This document shows, piece by piece, positions 1 through 9,100 of a stretch of 64,000 bases of DNA (position 1 is its first letter; each line of letters starts with the position of its first letter). Position numbers and translations under genes: made by a program. Under the pieces are notes generated by a model, which did not search any database, was not told the origin of the DNA, and was given only the letters and a program-made list of their open reading frames with translations. The stretch comes from Luteimonas marina (lineage in GTDB: Bacteria; Pseudomonadota; Gammaproteobacteria; Xanthomonadales; Xanthomonadaceae): the NCBI RefSeq assembly GCF_007859325.1, contig NZ_VOHK01000001.1:620001-684000 (forward strand), read 5' to 3'.

Positions 1-9
1 AGCAGACGA

Positions 10-276
10 ATGCACAGCAACGAGGTTGCGTCACAGGCCACGCCCGCCGCGGTGATCCCCGAAACGGGCTTGATGCGGATCCGCCAGATCCTCGGCGACA
101 AGAAGCGGCAGCTGCCGGCGATCATCCCCGTGTCCATGTCGACCTGGTACGCCGGCATCAAGGATGGCCGCTACCCGCGGCCGGTCAGGCTGGGCCGGGG
201 CAGCGTCGCCTGGCGCGCCGAGGACATTCGCCGCCTGGTCGAGCAGGGCGTTGCGGTGGGCGGTGCGCGCGGGTGA
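10..276 (+). CDS. AlpA-like helix-turn-helix regulator (phage/satellite)
   Basis: This 88-residue protein resembles the AlpA/excisionase-type winged-helix family. It has a short leader, then a GLMRIRQIL segment, a recognition-helix region (VSMSTWYAGIKDGRYP) and the typical wing (PRPVRLGRGSVAWRAEDI). AlpA proteins bind DNA to control integrase or excision genes in phage-derived elements. Its stop codon overlaps the GTG start of the downstream ATPase by 4 bases, so the two are probably co-translated. The window starts just upstream, so its promoter and any integrase lie outside. The family call is fairly firm; the specific target is unknown. Confidence 0.8.
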   Translation: MHSNEVASQATPAAVIPETGLMRIRQILGDKKRQLPAIIPVSMSTWYAGIKDGRYPRPVRLGRGSVAWRAEDIRRLVEQGVAVGGARG

Positions 277-1814
277 GCAGCGTGGAACACAAAGGCGAGC
301 AGCGCGCAGCCCCTGCATTGGTCAAGCAGGCCGAACTGGCCGCGCTGCTTGACGATTCCGACGACGCGGCCTATGCCGCGTGGGCTTCCGGAACAAGCAG
401 GCCGCCGCCGCCGAGCTCGCTAGAGCAGGCTGCTGACCGCGCCGATGCGCACGACGCGGCGCTGGCGGAATGGGCGGTTGGTGACGAGAGTGTGCCGCCG
501 CCGGTTCGAGCTGCCGACGAGGAGGCGGAACGCCTCCCTCTCGCTGAGGTGTTCGCCGGGATGCTCGTCCCATGGACGCAGGAGGAGTTCGACGCGGCGC
601 GCGAGCCGGAGCCGCACGCCTTCGAGCGCGGTAACGTGGGGCTCTTTCCGATCGGCGAGGTGAGCGTCGCCGCCGCTGCCGGGCGCGAGGGGAAGACGAC
701 CAACATCGTTGGTATCGCCACGGCCCTGGCGATGGCGCATAGCCTTGCCGAGCTCTGGCCGCGGCGCGACCGCTGCGTGGTCATCTACTCCGCGGAAGAC
801 AGCCGGCGGCAGTACGCGCGCAAGTTCGCCGCGCAGGCCTCGCTCCTGCCTGAGGCGCAGGCGAAGCTGGTGATGGAGCGCGTCCTGGTGCCCGACCTCG
901 AGAACGAGGCATTCGCGCCGATGCGCGCGCTCGTCAGGATGGCCGAAGGCGCCCCGTACGCCACCAGTACCGTGACGGCGATCATCGAGGCGCTGCGCCC
1001 GATCATGGCGTCCGCAGTTCCCATTGGCCTGCTGGTGGTCGAGACCGCGAGCACTGTGTCCGAGGCGGACGAGACCAACACCGGCCTGCGGATACTCGTG
1101 GATGCACTGAAGCGGATCGGGCGCGCGCTGCAGGTGTCCGTACTGCTGTCGCACCACGTGAATCAGGCCAGCCTCGTCAAGCTGCCAGACCTGGATATCT
1201 CGACCGAAGACTTCCGCGGCGGCACTGCGCTGATCGGCAACGCCCGGCAGACGGCGATGGTGGTGAACCTGGGCTCCGACGACAATCCGCTCCCGGCGAA
1301 CGACGCCCGCACGATCCTGCGGAGCCTCGCCGCGCCAGGCGAGACGGGGCGCGTCTCCGCGTTCATCACCCTCGACAGCTCCAAGGGCATCGATCCGCCG
1401 CCGGTGTTCTTCCGGTGGGTGCAGACCGATTTCGGACCCGCGGCTGTCGAGGTCCCGGCACCGCCGGCGCTCGCCGGCAAGCACTGGAAGCTGGTGCACC
1501 AGATGATCCGCGCGGCCCGCGCCGAGGCACGCAAGGAGGAACGAGAGGACCGGGCCGCCGAGAAGAAGGACGCCACGCGCCAGGAGCACATGCGCGCCGT
1601 CCTGCGTGCGCTAGCCGAGATGGAGCGGGAGACGCCCGACAAGCCTGCCACCGAGCGACAGATCCGTGAGCGCGCGCGCCTCAACAGCGCGAACGCCGGG
1701 CAGGCGCTGGCCGCCGCAGAGGCGCAGGGCGTCGTTGAGCGCTACCCCGCCCGCGCCGGCGGGAAAGACACCAACGCCTATCGCCTGAAAGGAGGCGGGA
1801 CAGATGAACGCTGA
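273..1814 (+). CDS. RepA/RecA-fold AAA ATPase, probable replication helicase of the element
   Basis: This 513-residue protein has a P-loop (AAGREGKTT, lysine near residue 141), a Walker-B-like stretch (LLVVETAST, about residue 255), an LSHH sensor-like motif and an FRGGTALIGNARQT segment. These mark the RepA/RSF1010-type or DnaB-like RecA-fold ATPases of plasmids, phages and satellites. The first 90 residues are acidic and low in complexity. The C-terminus from about 410 is a charged helical region followed by a possible winged helix. It starts with GTG overlapping the AlpA-like gene. A cluster of GGGACA repeats begins at its 3' end, which suits a replication role. The exact activity (helicase or loader) is inferred. 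Confidence 0.75.
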   Translation: MSSVEHKGEQRAAPALVKQAELAALLDDSDDAAYAAWASGTSRPPPPSSLEQAADRADAHDAALAEWAVGDESVPPPVRAADEEAERLPLAEVFAGMLVPWTQEEFDAAREPEPHAFERGNVGLFPIGEVSVAAAAGREGKTTNIVGIATALAMAHSLAELWPRRDRCVVIYSAEDSRRQYARKFAAQASLLPEAQAKLVMERVLVPDLENEAFAPMRALVRMAEGAPYATSTVTAIIEALRPIMASAVPIGLLVVETASTVSEADETNTGLRILVDALKRIGRALQVSVLLSHHVNQASLVKLPDLDISTEDFRGGTALIGNARQTAMVVNLGSDDNPLPANDARTILRSLAAPGETGRVSAFITLDSSKGIDPPPVFFRWVQTDFGPAAVEVPAPPALAGKHWKLVHQMIRAARAEARKEEREDRAAEKKDATRQEHMRAVLRALAEMERETPDKPATERQIRERARLNSANAGQALAAAEAQGVVERYPARAGGKDTNAYRLKGGGTDER

Positions 1815-2016
1815 GTTTTGTACCACCACGGGCACGAGCCCTGTATTCATGCGGCTCCCAGCGGGACAGGACTGTTTGTCCCGCTTGTCCCGCGTCAGCT
1901 GCCGGGGTGCGGGTGGGAGGCACTTCGCGCACCGCAGGGAGCGAATGCCGTCCACCCCGCCGCTGCCCGGACCAGTGGGACTGGGACAGTTCTATAGGGG
2001 TCTGGGGATTTGTCCC
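1795..2016. repeat. Cluster of GGGACA/TGTCCC repeats, possible iterons or origin
   Basis: Six copies of GGGACA or its complement lie within 222 bases. GCGGGACA occurs at 1795-1802 and 1861-1868. TGTCCCGC occurs at 1877-1884 and 1886-1893, a 9-base direct repeat. GGGACA occurs at 1983-1988 and TGTCCC at 2011-2016. The copies at 1861 and 1877 form an 8-bp inverted pair with an 8-base gap. The cluster begins at the end of the RepA-like ATPase gene and fills a stretch with no convincing gene (about 1815-2036). Repeats beside a replication gene are typical of iteron origins, but operator sites remain possible. Confidence 0.5.
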
Positions 2017-2036
2017 ACCCCACTCGGAGGCGCCCT

Positions 2037-2246
2037 GTGAGCTACCAGGCACGCATCGGCGACGCCATTCGTCTCGGCAACCTCTGGGCCGAACCCGGCG
2101 AGATCACCCATGTCGAGATCGAGCACGGCTTCGGCTGCCGAAAGATCCCCTGCACCTGCCATCCCCGGATCACGGCCGTCGTCGGTGACGAGATCCGCGT
2201 CATCGGCACCGGCGGCGCCATCCTCGAGCGATGGAGGAAATCCTGA
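2037..2246 (+). CDS. Small conserved-looking phage protein, function unknown
   Basis: This 69-residue protein is read from a GTG preceded by GGAGG (2026-2030), which is why this start was preferred over an ATG at 2010. It has a short CRKIPCTCHP segment with three cysteines and a beta-rich tail. I do not recognise a family. The next gene starts within its stop codon, so it belongs to the same tightly packed + strand phage operon. Confidence 0.5.
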   Translation: MSYQARIGDAIRLGNLWAEPGEITHVEIEHGFGCRKIPCTCHPRITAVVGDEIRVIGTGGAILERWRKS

Positions 2247-2692
2247 TGGCCGTGGTCCCGTTCGAACGAACGCTGGTGGCCTCGCTCGACGCGATCCAAC
2301 TGCAACTGGCGATTTGCGTTCTTGCCGCTGACGACCTGCTTGAGGGCCGGGCACTGCCGAGCCGACGAATCGTCGGCAGGGCGGGACGTCGGCTGGAGTC
2401 CTGGCACTGGCATCCCGACATCGGCGAGATCCTGCCGCGGATCCGGATGGCTGCGGTCGAGGTCGACGTGCTGCTGCTGGCGGCGCAAATGATCGAGCCG
2501 GGAAAGAGGCCGACTGGACCGCTTCGCGAGCAAGTCTGCCAGGTTCGCTCGGCGCTGGATGCGCTCCGGCGTGAGGTCGCGCAGGCCAAGTTCAGGGCGC
2601 GGGGGAAGGCGATCCTGCAGGACGCTTGTCCTGCCTCCTCGCGCGCGCGCGCGTTTGTCGGCCCGAATTCTACCAGCGGAGAGGCGGATTGA
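2246..2692 (+). CDS. Unknown phage protein (148 aa)
   Basis: This mostly helical protein of unknown function is read from the ATG at 2246, whose A is shared with the previous stop codon. GGAGGAA lies 6 bases upstream, which favours it over an in-frame ATG at 2231. The middle contains a WHWHPDIGE segment and a long Leu/Val-rich helix. Its last codons overlap the next start. The position between the replication gene and the ejection genes gives no clear functional clue. Confidence 0.5.
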   Translation: MAVVPFERTLVASLDAIQLQLAICVLAADDLLEGRALPSRRIVGRAGRRLESWHWHPDIGEILPRIRMAAVEVDVLLLAAQMIEPGKRPTGPLREQVCQVRSALDALRREVAQAKFRARGKAILQDACPASSRARAFVGPNSTSGEAD

Positions 2693-3492
2693 TGCGCCGC
2701 CGCACCACCACGATCACCACCAACAACAGAGGCACCGACATGGGCACCACCACGAACAACGACACTGCGGCAGAGCAGCCGATCGCCGTCGAACAAGCCG
2801 CCGCGCAGGCCGCGCGATCCGCCGCCGCCGCCGCCGAGACCGCGTCCAACCGGGAGCAGATGGCTCGGCGCCTGGCCGAGCTCGAGGCCGCGGAGGTCGC
2901 GGCCCGCACGGCGCTGGATGAAGCGGTCGCCGATCTCGGCGAGGCGGCTATCAGCCCGGATCCCGACAAGACGGCAGCCGCCTCTGACCTCGTCGCGGAA
3001 CGCCAGAAGGACCTGCAGCGCGCGACGGCCGCACGCGAGGCGCTGGAACGGCACCTGGCGGACGCAAGACTGCGGGCCGAAGCCGGCGCCATCGATGCCA
3101 AGTGGGACGCATACGCAGAAGCGCTGGAACGGCGTCATGAAGCGTTCGCGGTTGCAGAGGAGACCATGCGGCCGTTCTTCGCGGCGTTGTCCGACGCAAT
3201 CGCGGCGGCTCGGGAGGCTTCGGCGCTCGCGCCGGCTTCGCAGATTCTCACACCTGACGGGTGGCTTCTTTTGGACGGTTCGCTGTTCACGCGAATAGAG
3301 GACATGTGGAACAGGGAACTGTCTGACTTCCGGAACGCACTCTGGGGCATCACGAAGACGTCGCGAGAAATGGGCGCGGCTTTTCTAAGCGCGCGTGAGT
3401 TCAACAGGCCCGGCGAGGCGATGGTGACGCGACTTGACGACCCCCGAGCAAAAAGCCTCGCTGCCGAGCCAACCCCAATCACGGAGACCTGA
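2692..3492 (+). CDS. Coiled-coil phage protein, possibly virion-associated
   Basis: This 266-residue protein begins with a Thr/Asn/Arg-rich tail. It continues with a long Ala/Glu/Arg-rich coiled coil (about residues 30-175) and a compact C-terminal part containing LLLDGSLFTRIEDMW. A GGAGAGG ribosome site precedes the ATG at 2692; a later in-frame ATG at 2740 is an alternative. It directly precedes the T7 gp14-like gene with a 2-base gap, so a structural or assembly role is plausible. No family was recognised, and the coiled coil alone does not define a function. Confidence 0.6.
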   Translation: MRRRTTTITTNNRGTDMGTTTNNDTAAEQPIAVEQAAAQAARSAAAAAETASNREQMARRLAELEAAEVAARTALDEAVADLGEAAISPDPDKTAAASDLVAERQKDLQRATAAREALERHLADARLRAEAGAIDAKWDAYAEALERRHEAFAVAEETMRPFFAALSDAIAAAREASALAPASQILTPDGWLLLDGSLFTRIEDMWNRELSDFRNALWGITKTSREMGAAFLSAREFNRPGEAMVTRLDDPRAKSLAAEPTPITET

Positions 3493-3494
3493 CC

Positions 3495-3968
3495 ATGTGC
3501 GAACCCGTTACCCTCGGCATCATCATGGGTGCCTCGTCACTCCTCGCGGGAGGCTCTGCCGTCCACCAAGGCCAGACGCAGAAGAACTACAACAACTACC
3601 TCGCCAATCAGGCCGAGGCGGATGCGCGCGCGGAGGCTGGCGCCGCACAGGTCGAGGCCGAGCGCATCCGCAAGGCCGGGAAGAAGCAGCGCAGCGAGGC
3701 CATCGCCGCGCTTGCCGCCTCCGGTGTCGACGTCAACAGCGGCACCGCGCTGGTCATCGATCGCGAGATCGCGCGCGGCGCCGAGGAGGACGCGTTCCTG
3801 ACGATGGCCGGCGGCAGCGACCGCGCGGCGCGACTGAGCGCCGACGCCAGCGGCCGACGCGGCGCCGCGAGCCGGGCGGGGACTGCGGGCTACATCAACG
3901 CCGCCAGCACGCTGCTGCAGGCGGGCACCAACTACGGACGCGGCTGGAAGAAGCCGAGGGGAGGCTGA
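3495..3968 (+). CDS. Virion core / internal protein, T7 gp14-like
   Basis: This 157-residue protein opens with a small hydrophobic segment (TLGIIMGASSLLAGGSA) and continues with a long Ala/Glu-rich helix. It ends in a small-residue tail (AGYINAASTLLQAG). The SGVDVNSGTALVIDREIARG motif and overall layout match the T7 gp14-like virion core proteins of podoviruses, which enter the host envelope and help form the DNA-ejection channel. It is followed 1 base later by the transglycosylase gene, the expected order for an ejection cassette. Confidence 0.65.
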   Translation: MCEPVTLGIIMGASSLLAGGSAVHQGQTQKNYNNYLANQAEADARAEAGAAQVEAERIRKAGKKQRSEAIAALAASGVDVNSGTALVIDREIARGAEEDAFLTMAGGSDRAARLSADASGRRGAASRAGTAGYINAASTLLQAGTNYGRGWKKPRGG

Positions 3969-3969
3969 T

Positions 3970-6153
3970 ATGGCACGGATCCCGATCGGCAACTTCGGCC
4001 AGGGCGCCGGCACCGCGCCGCTGGTCCGCACCCGCGTCAGCAACGAGGGCATGGACGCGGTCGAGCGTGCGGTCGGTGGCCTCGCCGGCACCGGCATGGC
4101 GATGGCCGATCGCCGGATGCAACTGCTGGAACAGGAGCGCATCCGGCAGCAGGAGGAGGCCGACGGGTCGGCCATGATGGATTTCGAAAACACCCTGGTC
4201 ACCACTCGCAATCGGCTGCTCGAGGATCCGAACGAAGGGGCGGCGACGAAGCGCGGCCGCGATGCGATCGGGCTTGAGAGTGAGTTCATGCCGAAGTGGG
4301 ACCTGGTCGTCCGTGAGCATGTGGGGCATCTGCCGCCCCGGTTGCAGGAGAACGCGCGGCGGCTGGCCGCGCAACACAGTCAGACGCTGGTCCTCGGGTT
4401 GGCCAGGCATGAGCTCAAGGAGGCCGACCAGTACCGCGCCGAGACGGCGAACGCTGGCCTGGCGCTGGCAATTGAAGACGCGATCTCGATGCGCGGAGAC
4501 GAGGGCGCGGTGCATGACGCCATGAGGCGCGGCATCGATTACGCCGCTGTCGAATGGAATCGCCTCGGCATCGTAGGTGAGCAGCGGCAGAAGCTGCAGA
4601 ACGACCTCGTCTCCCGCATGTACAAGCGCGTGATCGACGCGACTGCGCAATCCGACCCGGAAGAAGCCGAGCGGATGCTCGCGAAGCACCGCAAGCACCT
4701 GACAGCATCCGACACGCTCGACCTCGAGCAGTCGCTGCGACCTGCGATTGCCGAACGGAACGGACGCAAGATCGCCGAGTCGTTGCTGACGACCGGTGCA
4801 GCGTCGGCGCCGGGCGGGACGTATTCGGGCGAGGTCACGAAGACCCGGCCGAACGCCGCCCTTGTGGACGTCGACGCAGCCGCACGTCGGAAACTCCGGT
4901 TCGATCATCCGCAGCTGAACGGCTACGCGGCACTGGTCGAGCAGGAACAGGGCTTGCCGCCGGGGTTGCTCAACGCGATCAAGAACTCGGGCGAGAAGTC
5001 GAACAGCTGGCAGACCAGCCCGGCAGGGGCACAGGGCGTCATGCAGTTCATGCCGGCGACGGCGACCGCGTACGGCCTGGAGGATCCGGGAGATCCGGTG
5101 GCGAGCATCGACGCCGCCGGCCGCTACATGCACGACCTGCTGCAACAGTACGATGGCAACGTCGACGCCGCAGTCGCGCACTACAACGGCGGCGGCAAGG
5201 CAGGCAAGGCCGTTGCCGCGGGCCGCGCGCCGCCGGCGAAGGAAACGCGCGACTACCTCGCCCGCGTAAACGCCACGCTGGCACCGTCGCCGGCGCCGGC
5301 AGCGCGTCAGCGCACGGACAAGCCGCAGACGGCCGCTGAACTAATCGTTGGCCTGCCGGCGAACTTGCCGAGCGCAGAACGCAACGCTGCAGAGGCGCAT
5401 ATCCGAACCTTGGTCGCAGCGCGGGACGCGCAACAGGCGCGCCAGGACTATGACGATGGCATGGCGATCTTCAACAAGTCGTTGAAAATTCCTCCGACGC
5501 AACCGCTGACGATGATCCTCTCGGAGACGGAGCGCCAGTTCCTGGCCGAGAACCCCGAGTTCCTCGGCAGCATCAACCGCTATCGGGAACTCGTCGCAGC
5601 TGGCTCTGTCATCCGCGACGACCCCGTCGTGGTCGACAAGCTGCATCGCCTGCGCGCTGAGGATCCAACCGCGTTCAAGACCTATCCGATCGCGCAGCAC
5701 GCCCACGAACTGAGCGGCGAGACGTTCGCGAGTTTCATCGCCGACCAGCAGCAGGCAAGTCGACCGGACAAGGCGGCGCAATGGGGCACCGAAGCAGAAG
5801 TGCTTCGGCTGGCCGCCATCGACATTGGCCTGGCTGGTGACCCGAAGGCTCGCGGGGAATTCGATCTCGCATTCTTCCGCGAGAAACGCTCCTTCGTGCA
5901 GCAGCACAAGCGCGAACCGAACGCCGACGAAATGCAGATCATCGTGAACCGATTGAAGCAGCCATTCGTGCGGCGCAAGTGGTGGGGCGGCACCGAGACC
6001 CGCCGGCTGTACGAGGGCCCGGCCGGAGGGTTCACCGTGCCGGCCGCGGCGCGCGCGCAGATCATGTCCGCCCTGCAGGATGCAGGCATCGCCGCGCCGA
6101 CCGAGCAGCAGATCGTCGAGACCTACCTTTCCAGCGAGGATGCCCGCCTGTGA
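3970..6153 (+). CDS. Phage internal virion protein with lytic transglycosylase domain
   Basis: This 727-residue protein has an N-terminal helical region and an SLT-type lytic transglycosylase domain at about residues 318-425. The domain shows the probable catalytic Glu342 in KNSGEKSN, then SPAGAQGVMQFMPATATAYG and AHYNGGGKA. A long helical tail follows. Such proteins are packaged in the virion and cut peptidoglycan locally during DNA entry, as T7 gp16 does. The segment around the catalytic residue differs from the usual ESGGNP form, so activity should not be assumed. The next gene's GTG overlaps its TGA. Confidence 0.75.
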   Translation: MARIPIGNFGQGAGTAPLVRTRVSNEGMDAVERAVGGLAGTGMAMADRRMQLLEQERIRQQEEADGSAMMDFENTLVTTRNRLLEDPNEGAATKRGRDAIGLESEFMPKWDLVVREHVGHLPPRLQENARRLAAQHSQTLVLGLARHELKEADQYRAETANAGLALAIEDAISMRGDEGAVHDAMRRGIDYAAVEWNRLGIVGEQRQKLQNDLVSRMYKRVIDATAQSDPEEAERMLAKHRKHLTASDTLDLEQSLRPAIAERNGRKIAESLLTTGAASAPGGTYSGEVTKTRPNAALVDVDAAARRKLRFDHPQLNGYAALVEQEQGLPPGLLNAIKNSGEKSNSWQTSPAGAQGVMQFMPATATAYGLEDPGDPVASIDAAGRYMHDLLQQYDGNVDAAVAHYNGGGKAGKAVAAGRAPPAKETRDYLARVNATLAPSPAPAARQRTDKPQTAAELIVGLPANLPSAERNAAEAHIRTLVAARDAQQARQDYDDGMAIFNKSLKIPPTQPLTMILSETERQFLAENPEFLGSINRYRELVAAGSVIRDDPVVVDKLHRLRAEDPTAFKTYPIAQHAHELSGETFASFIADQQQASRPDKAAQWGTEAEVLRLAAIDIGLAGDPKARGEFDLAFFREKRSFVQQHKREPNADEMQIIVNRLKQPFVRRKWWGGTETRRLYEGPAGGFTVPAAARAQIMSALQDAGIAAPTEQQIVETYLSSEDARL

Positions 6154-9100
6154 GCCAGAATCCCTACGCATCCGCTGCGGCCAAGGTTGCCGGCCGGCAA
6201 CAGCAGCAGACGGCAACTGTGATCGCCGCGACGGAAGGCCAGACGTCACAGGCAACGGCCGAGGTCATCGACCTGTCACAGCGCACGGGAGCCCCGGTCG
6301 GTGCCGTCCGCGCCGATCCCGAGGGCGCGCGCCAGCATGTCGAGCGCCAGCAACTCGACACGCTCGCGGCGGCCTCGCCGACGGTGTCGGCCTGGGTGAC
6401 GGGCGACCCCGACCGGTACGCGCTCGCGCGCGACGACGTGCCGCTGCTGGGCCGCTTCGCCGCACCGCTGCCGGACTGGCGGCAGCTGTTGAGTCCGACC
6501 ACGCCGCTGCAGGCGCCGATCTACGCAGCAGCGTGGGCGTCGGGGCAATCGCCGCAGCAGGGGCTCGACGTGGCGCGATCCGCGCCGTCCGGTGCCGTCC
6601 AGGCTGCCGGTAGCGCGGTCGGCGGCTTCGGGCAGCTATACAACCTGGGCGAGCGCCTGGTCGACCGGACCATCGGCGCCGGCCTGCGCGGCATCGGCGT
6701 CCCTGACTTCGACCGCGAGAAGATCCCGCGCTGGCTGCGTCCGGGCGACAGCCTGGTCGACACTGGCGACGCGCTCAAGGGCGGTGCGGCAGCCATCGGC
6801 GCGCCGGCCGAACGCCAGACCCTTGCAACCGACATCGCGGGCGCCGTTGGCCAGATCGGCGGGCAGATAGTGCAGGGCATCGTCGCGCCGCAGACGTTGG
6901 GGCCGTCTCTGTTCGCGCAGGGTGCGGACGTGGTCGCCGAACGCGCGGAGGATGCCGGCACACTCGGCACCCCGTCGGCCGACGTTGCGATTCTGGGCGC
7001 CGGCGCGGTGACCGCAGTCTCTGAGCGATTGGGCCTGGATCGCCTCCTGCGGGCGATGCCGGCCAGCGTGCGCAGCGACGTGGCGCGGCGCGTGGCGGAT
7101 ATCGGCATCGCCGGCGGCGTCGAGGCGGCCACCGAAGTCGTCGAAGGCGTGGGCCAGGACCTGCTGACCCGTGCGCTGGTCGACGAGGATTTCGCCGTCG
7201 CCGAGGGGCTGGAACGCGAGGCCATCGCAGCCGGCGGCGCCGGCGGCATCGTCCGCGCCATCGTGCAGGCCGTGTCCGGCCGCAGGGCGCGCGCGCAGGC
7301 GCAGGCCGAGCAGAAGCATGTCGACGCGCTGGTCGACGCCGCGCAGGCCACCACGCTGCGCACGCGCGCGCCTGAGGCACTGGCCGAACTGGTCGACACC
7401 GCGCAGCCGGGGCAGCAGGTGTTCGTGCCGATCGAGGCGCTTCGGTCGCACTACGGCACCCGCACCGAGCAGGCCGTCGCCACCCTTGCCGGGCCGGATG
7501 CCTACGCCGAGGCGGTCAGCAGCGGCGCGGAGGTCTCGATCCCGCTGGGTCGGTACGTCTCGATCGTCTCGCAGGCCGACCATGCCGCGCTGCGCGAATC
7601 CTTGCGGCTGACGCCCGGCGAGGACGTGAAGCCGAACAGCCCGGCGCTCGATCGCGAGGCGCTGTTCGCCGAGGCCTTCGCCGACGCGCGGGCCGTCGAG
7701 GGTGGGACAGGCGCGGCCACCGTGCAGACCGACGCCGCGGATGCGGTGACGCCGGTCGAGGCAATGGACGCCGACAGCTACGCCGGCTACCTGGCCGCGC
7801 GCCAGGCCGCCGCAGAGGCGCAGCAGCGGGCGCGCGAGACCGAGCGGGCGCGGACGCAGCAGCAGGCCGCGGAACGGCGCCGCGCGCAGGACTGGAAGGC
7901 TACGGCCGCGGAGGTCGAGGCTGAACTGCGCGAGCAGCCGATCTACCGCGCCGAGCGCCTGCTGCGCACCGGCCGGCTTCCGGATGGCACGTTTGCCGAG
8001 GTCAAGCCGAAGCTTGACCGCGCCGCTGTCGTGGAAGCCTTCGGGCCGAAGGTGGCCGAGGCGCTCAAGGGCATGACCGCGCTGCGCGGCGGCCTGTCGC
8101 CGGACGCGGCTGCGGCGCTACTGGGGTTCGACTCGGGCGGCCGGTTGGTGCATGCGCTGACGACCGCGGTCCCGATCAAGGACGCGGTGGCCGTCGAGAC
8201 CGACGCCCGGATCAGCGAGCGCGACATCGACACCACCGACCCCGACACCGTCGACGATGGCACCGACGCGCAGGCGAAGGCGCTGGAGGCTGAGATCCAA
8301 GGGCTCGAACGCCGTGCCGGCGGCGTCCGCACGCACGCCGTCATCTTCCGCGAGGTGGCGCGCCGGATCATGTCCCGCAAGGAAGTCGCCAGCATCCGCC
8401 CGGAGACGTACCGACTCGCCATCGCGCGAGCGCAGCGGGAGGCGGTGCAGGCGGCGATCAAGCGCGACTGGACGGCCCTGCGCACCGCGCGCCGGCAGCA
8501 ACTGCAGGCGCTGTACCTGTACCGCGAGGCTCGCGACGCGCGCACGTTCGCGACGCAGTCGGGCAAGCGGTTCGCGCAGCTGACCAAGAAGGCCGCTCGC
8601 CAGCGCATCGGCAAGGCGGGTTCCGACTACCTCGAGCAGTTGGACGGCCTGCTTCAGCGGTTCAACCTGGCGCCGCTGACCGGGCCGCAGGTGGAATCCC
8701 GCGCCAGCCTGCGCGACTGGATCGCCGCAAAGGCTGCGCAGGGCGTCATCGTCGACGTGCCGCCGGCCATCGCGGACGAGGCGTTCCGCATGCCGCTGCG
8801 GAAGCTGAAGCTGGGCGAGCTGCGGGAACTGCGGGACGCGGTCGACTCGATCGTGCACGCCGCCAGCAACGCCAACCTCCTGCGGCTGGAAGGCGAGACC
8901 TTCAACCGGGAAGAAGTCGACCACGCGGCCGCGGAGTCCATCCTCGCTCACCACCGCACGCGGCAGCACGACAGCGGTGACCCGCGGCTTGGCGAGCGCG
9001 TGCGCGAGGAAGCGCTCGGTGCCCGGGCGCTGACCGCCACGGCGACGGACATCGCGCGCGAGCTCGACGGGTTCACCGACAACGGCGCAGTCTGGACCCA

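Noticed and set aside
1804..2040. ORF overlapping the end of the RepA-like gene
   Set aside because: ATG overlaps nicely, but the frame reads through the GGGACA repeat cluster and the protein has no sensible composition.
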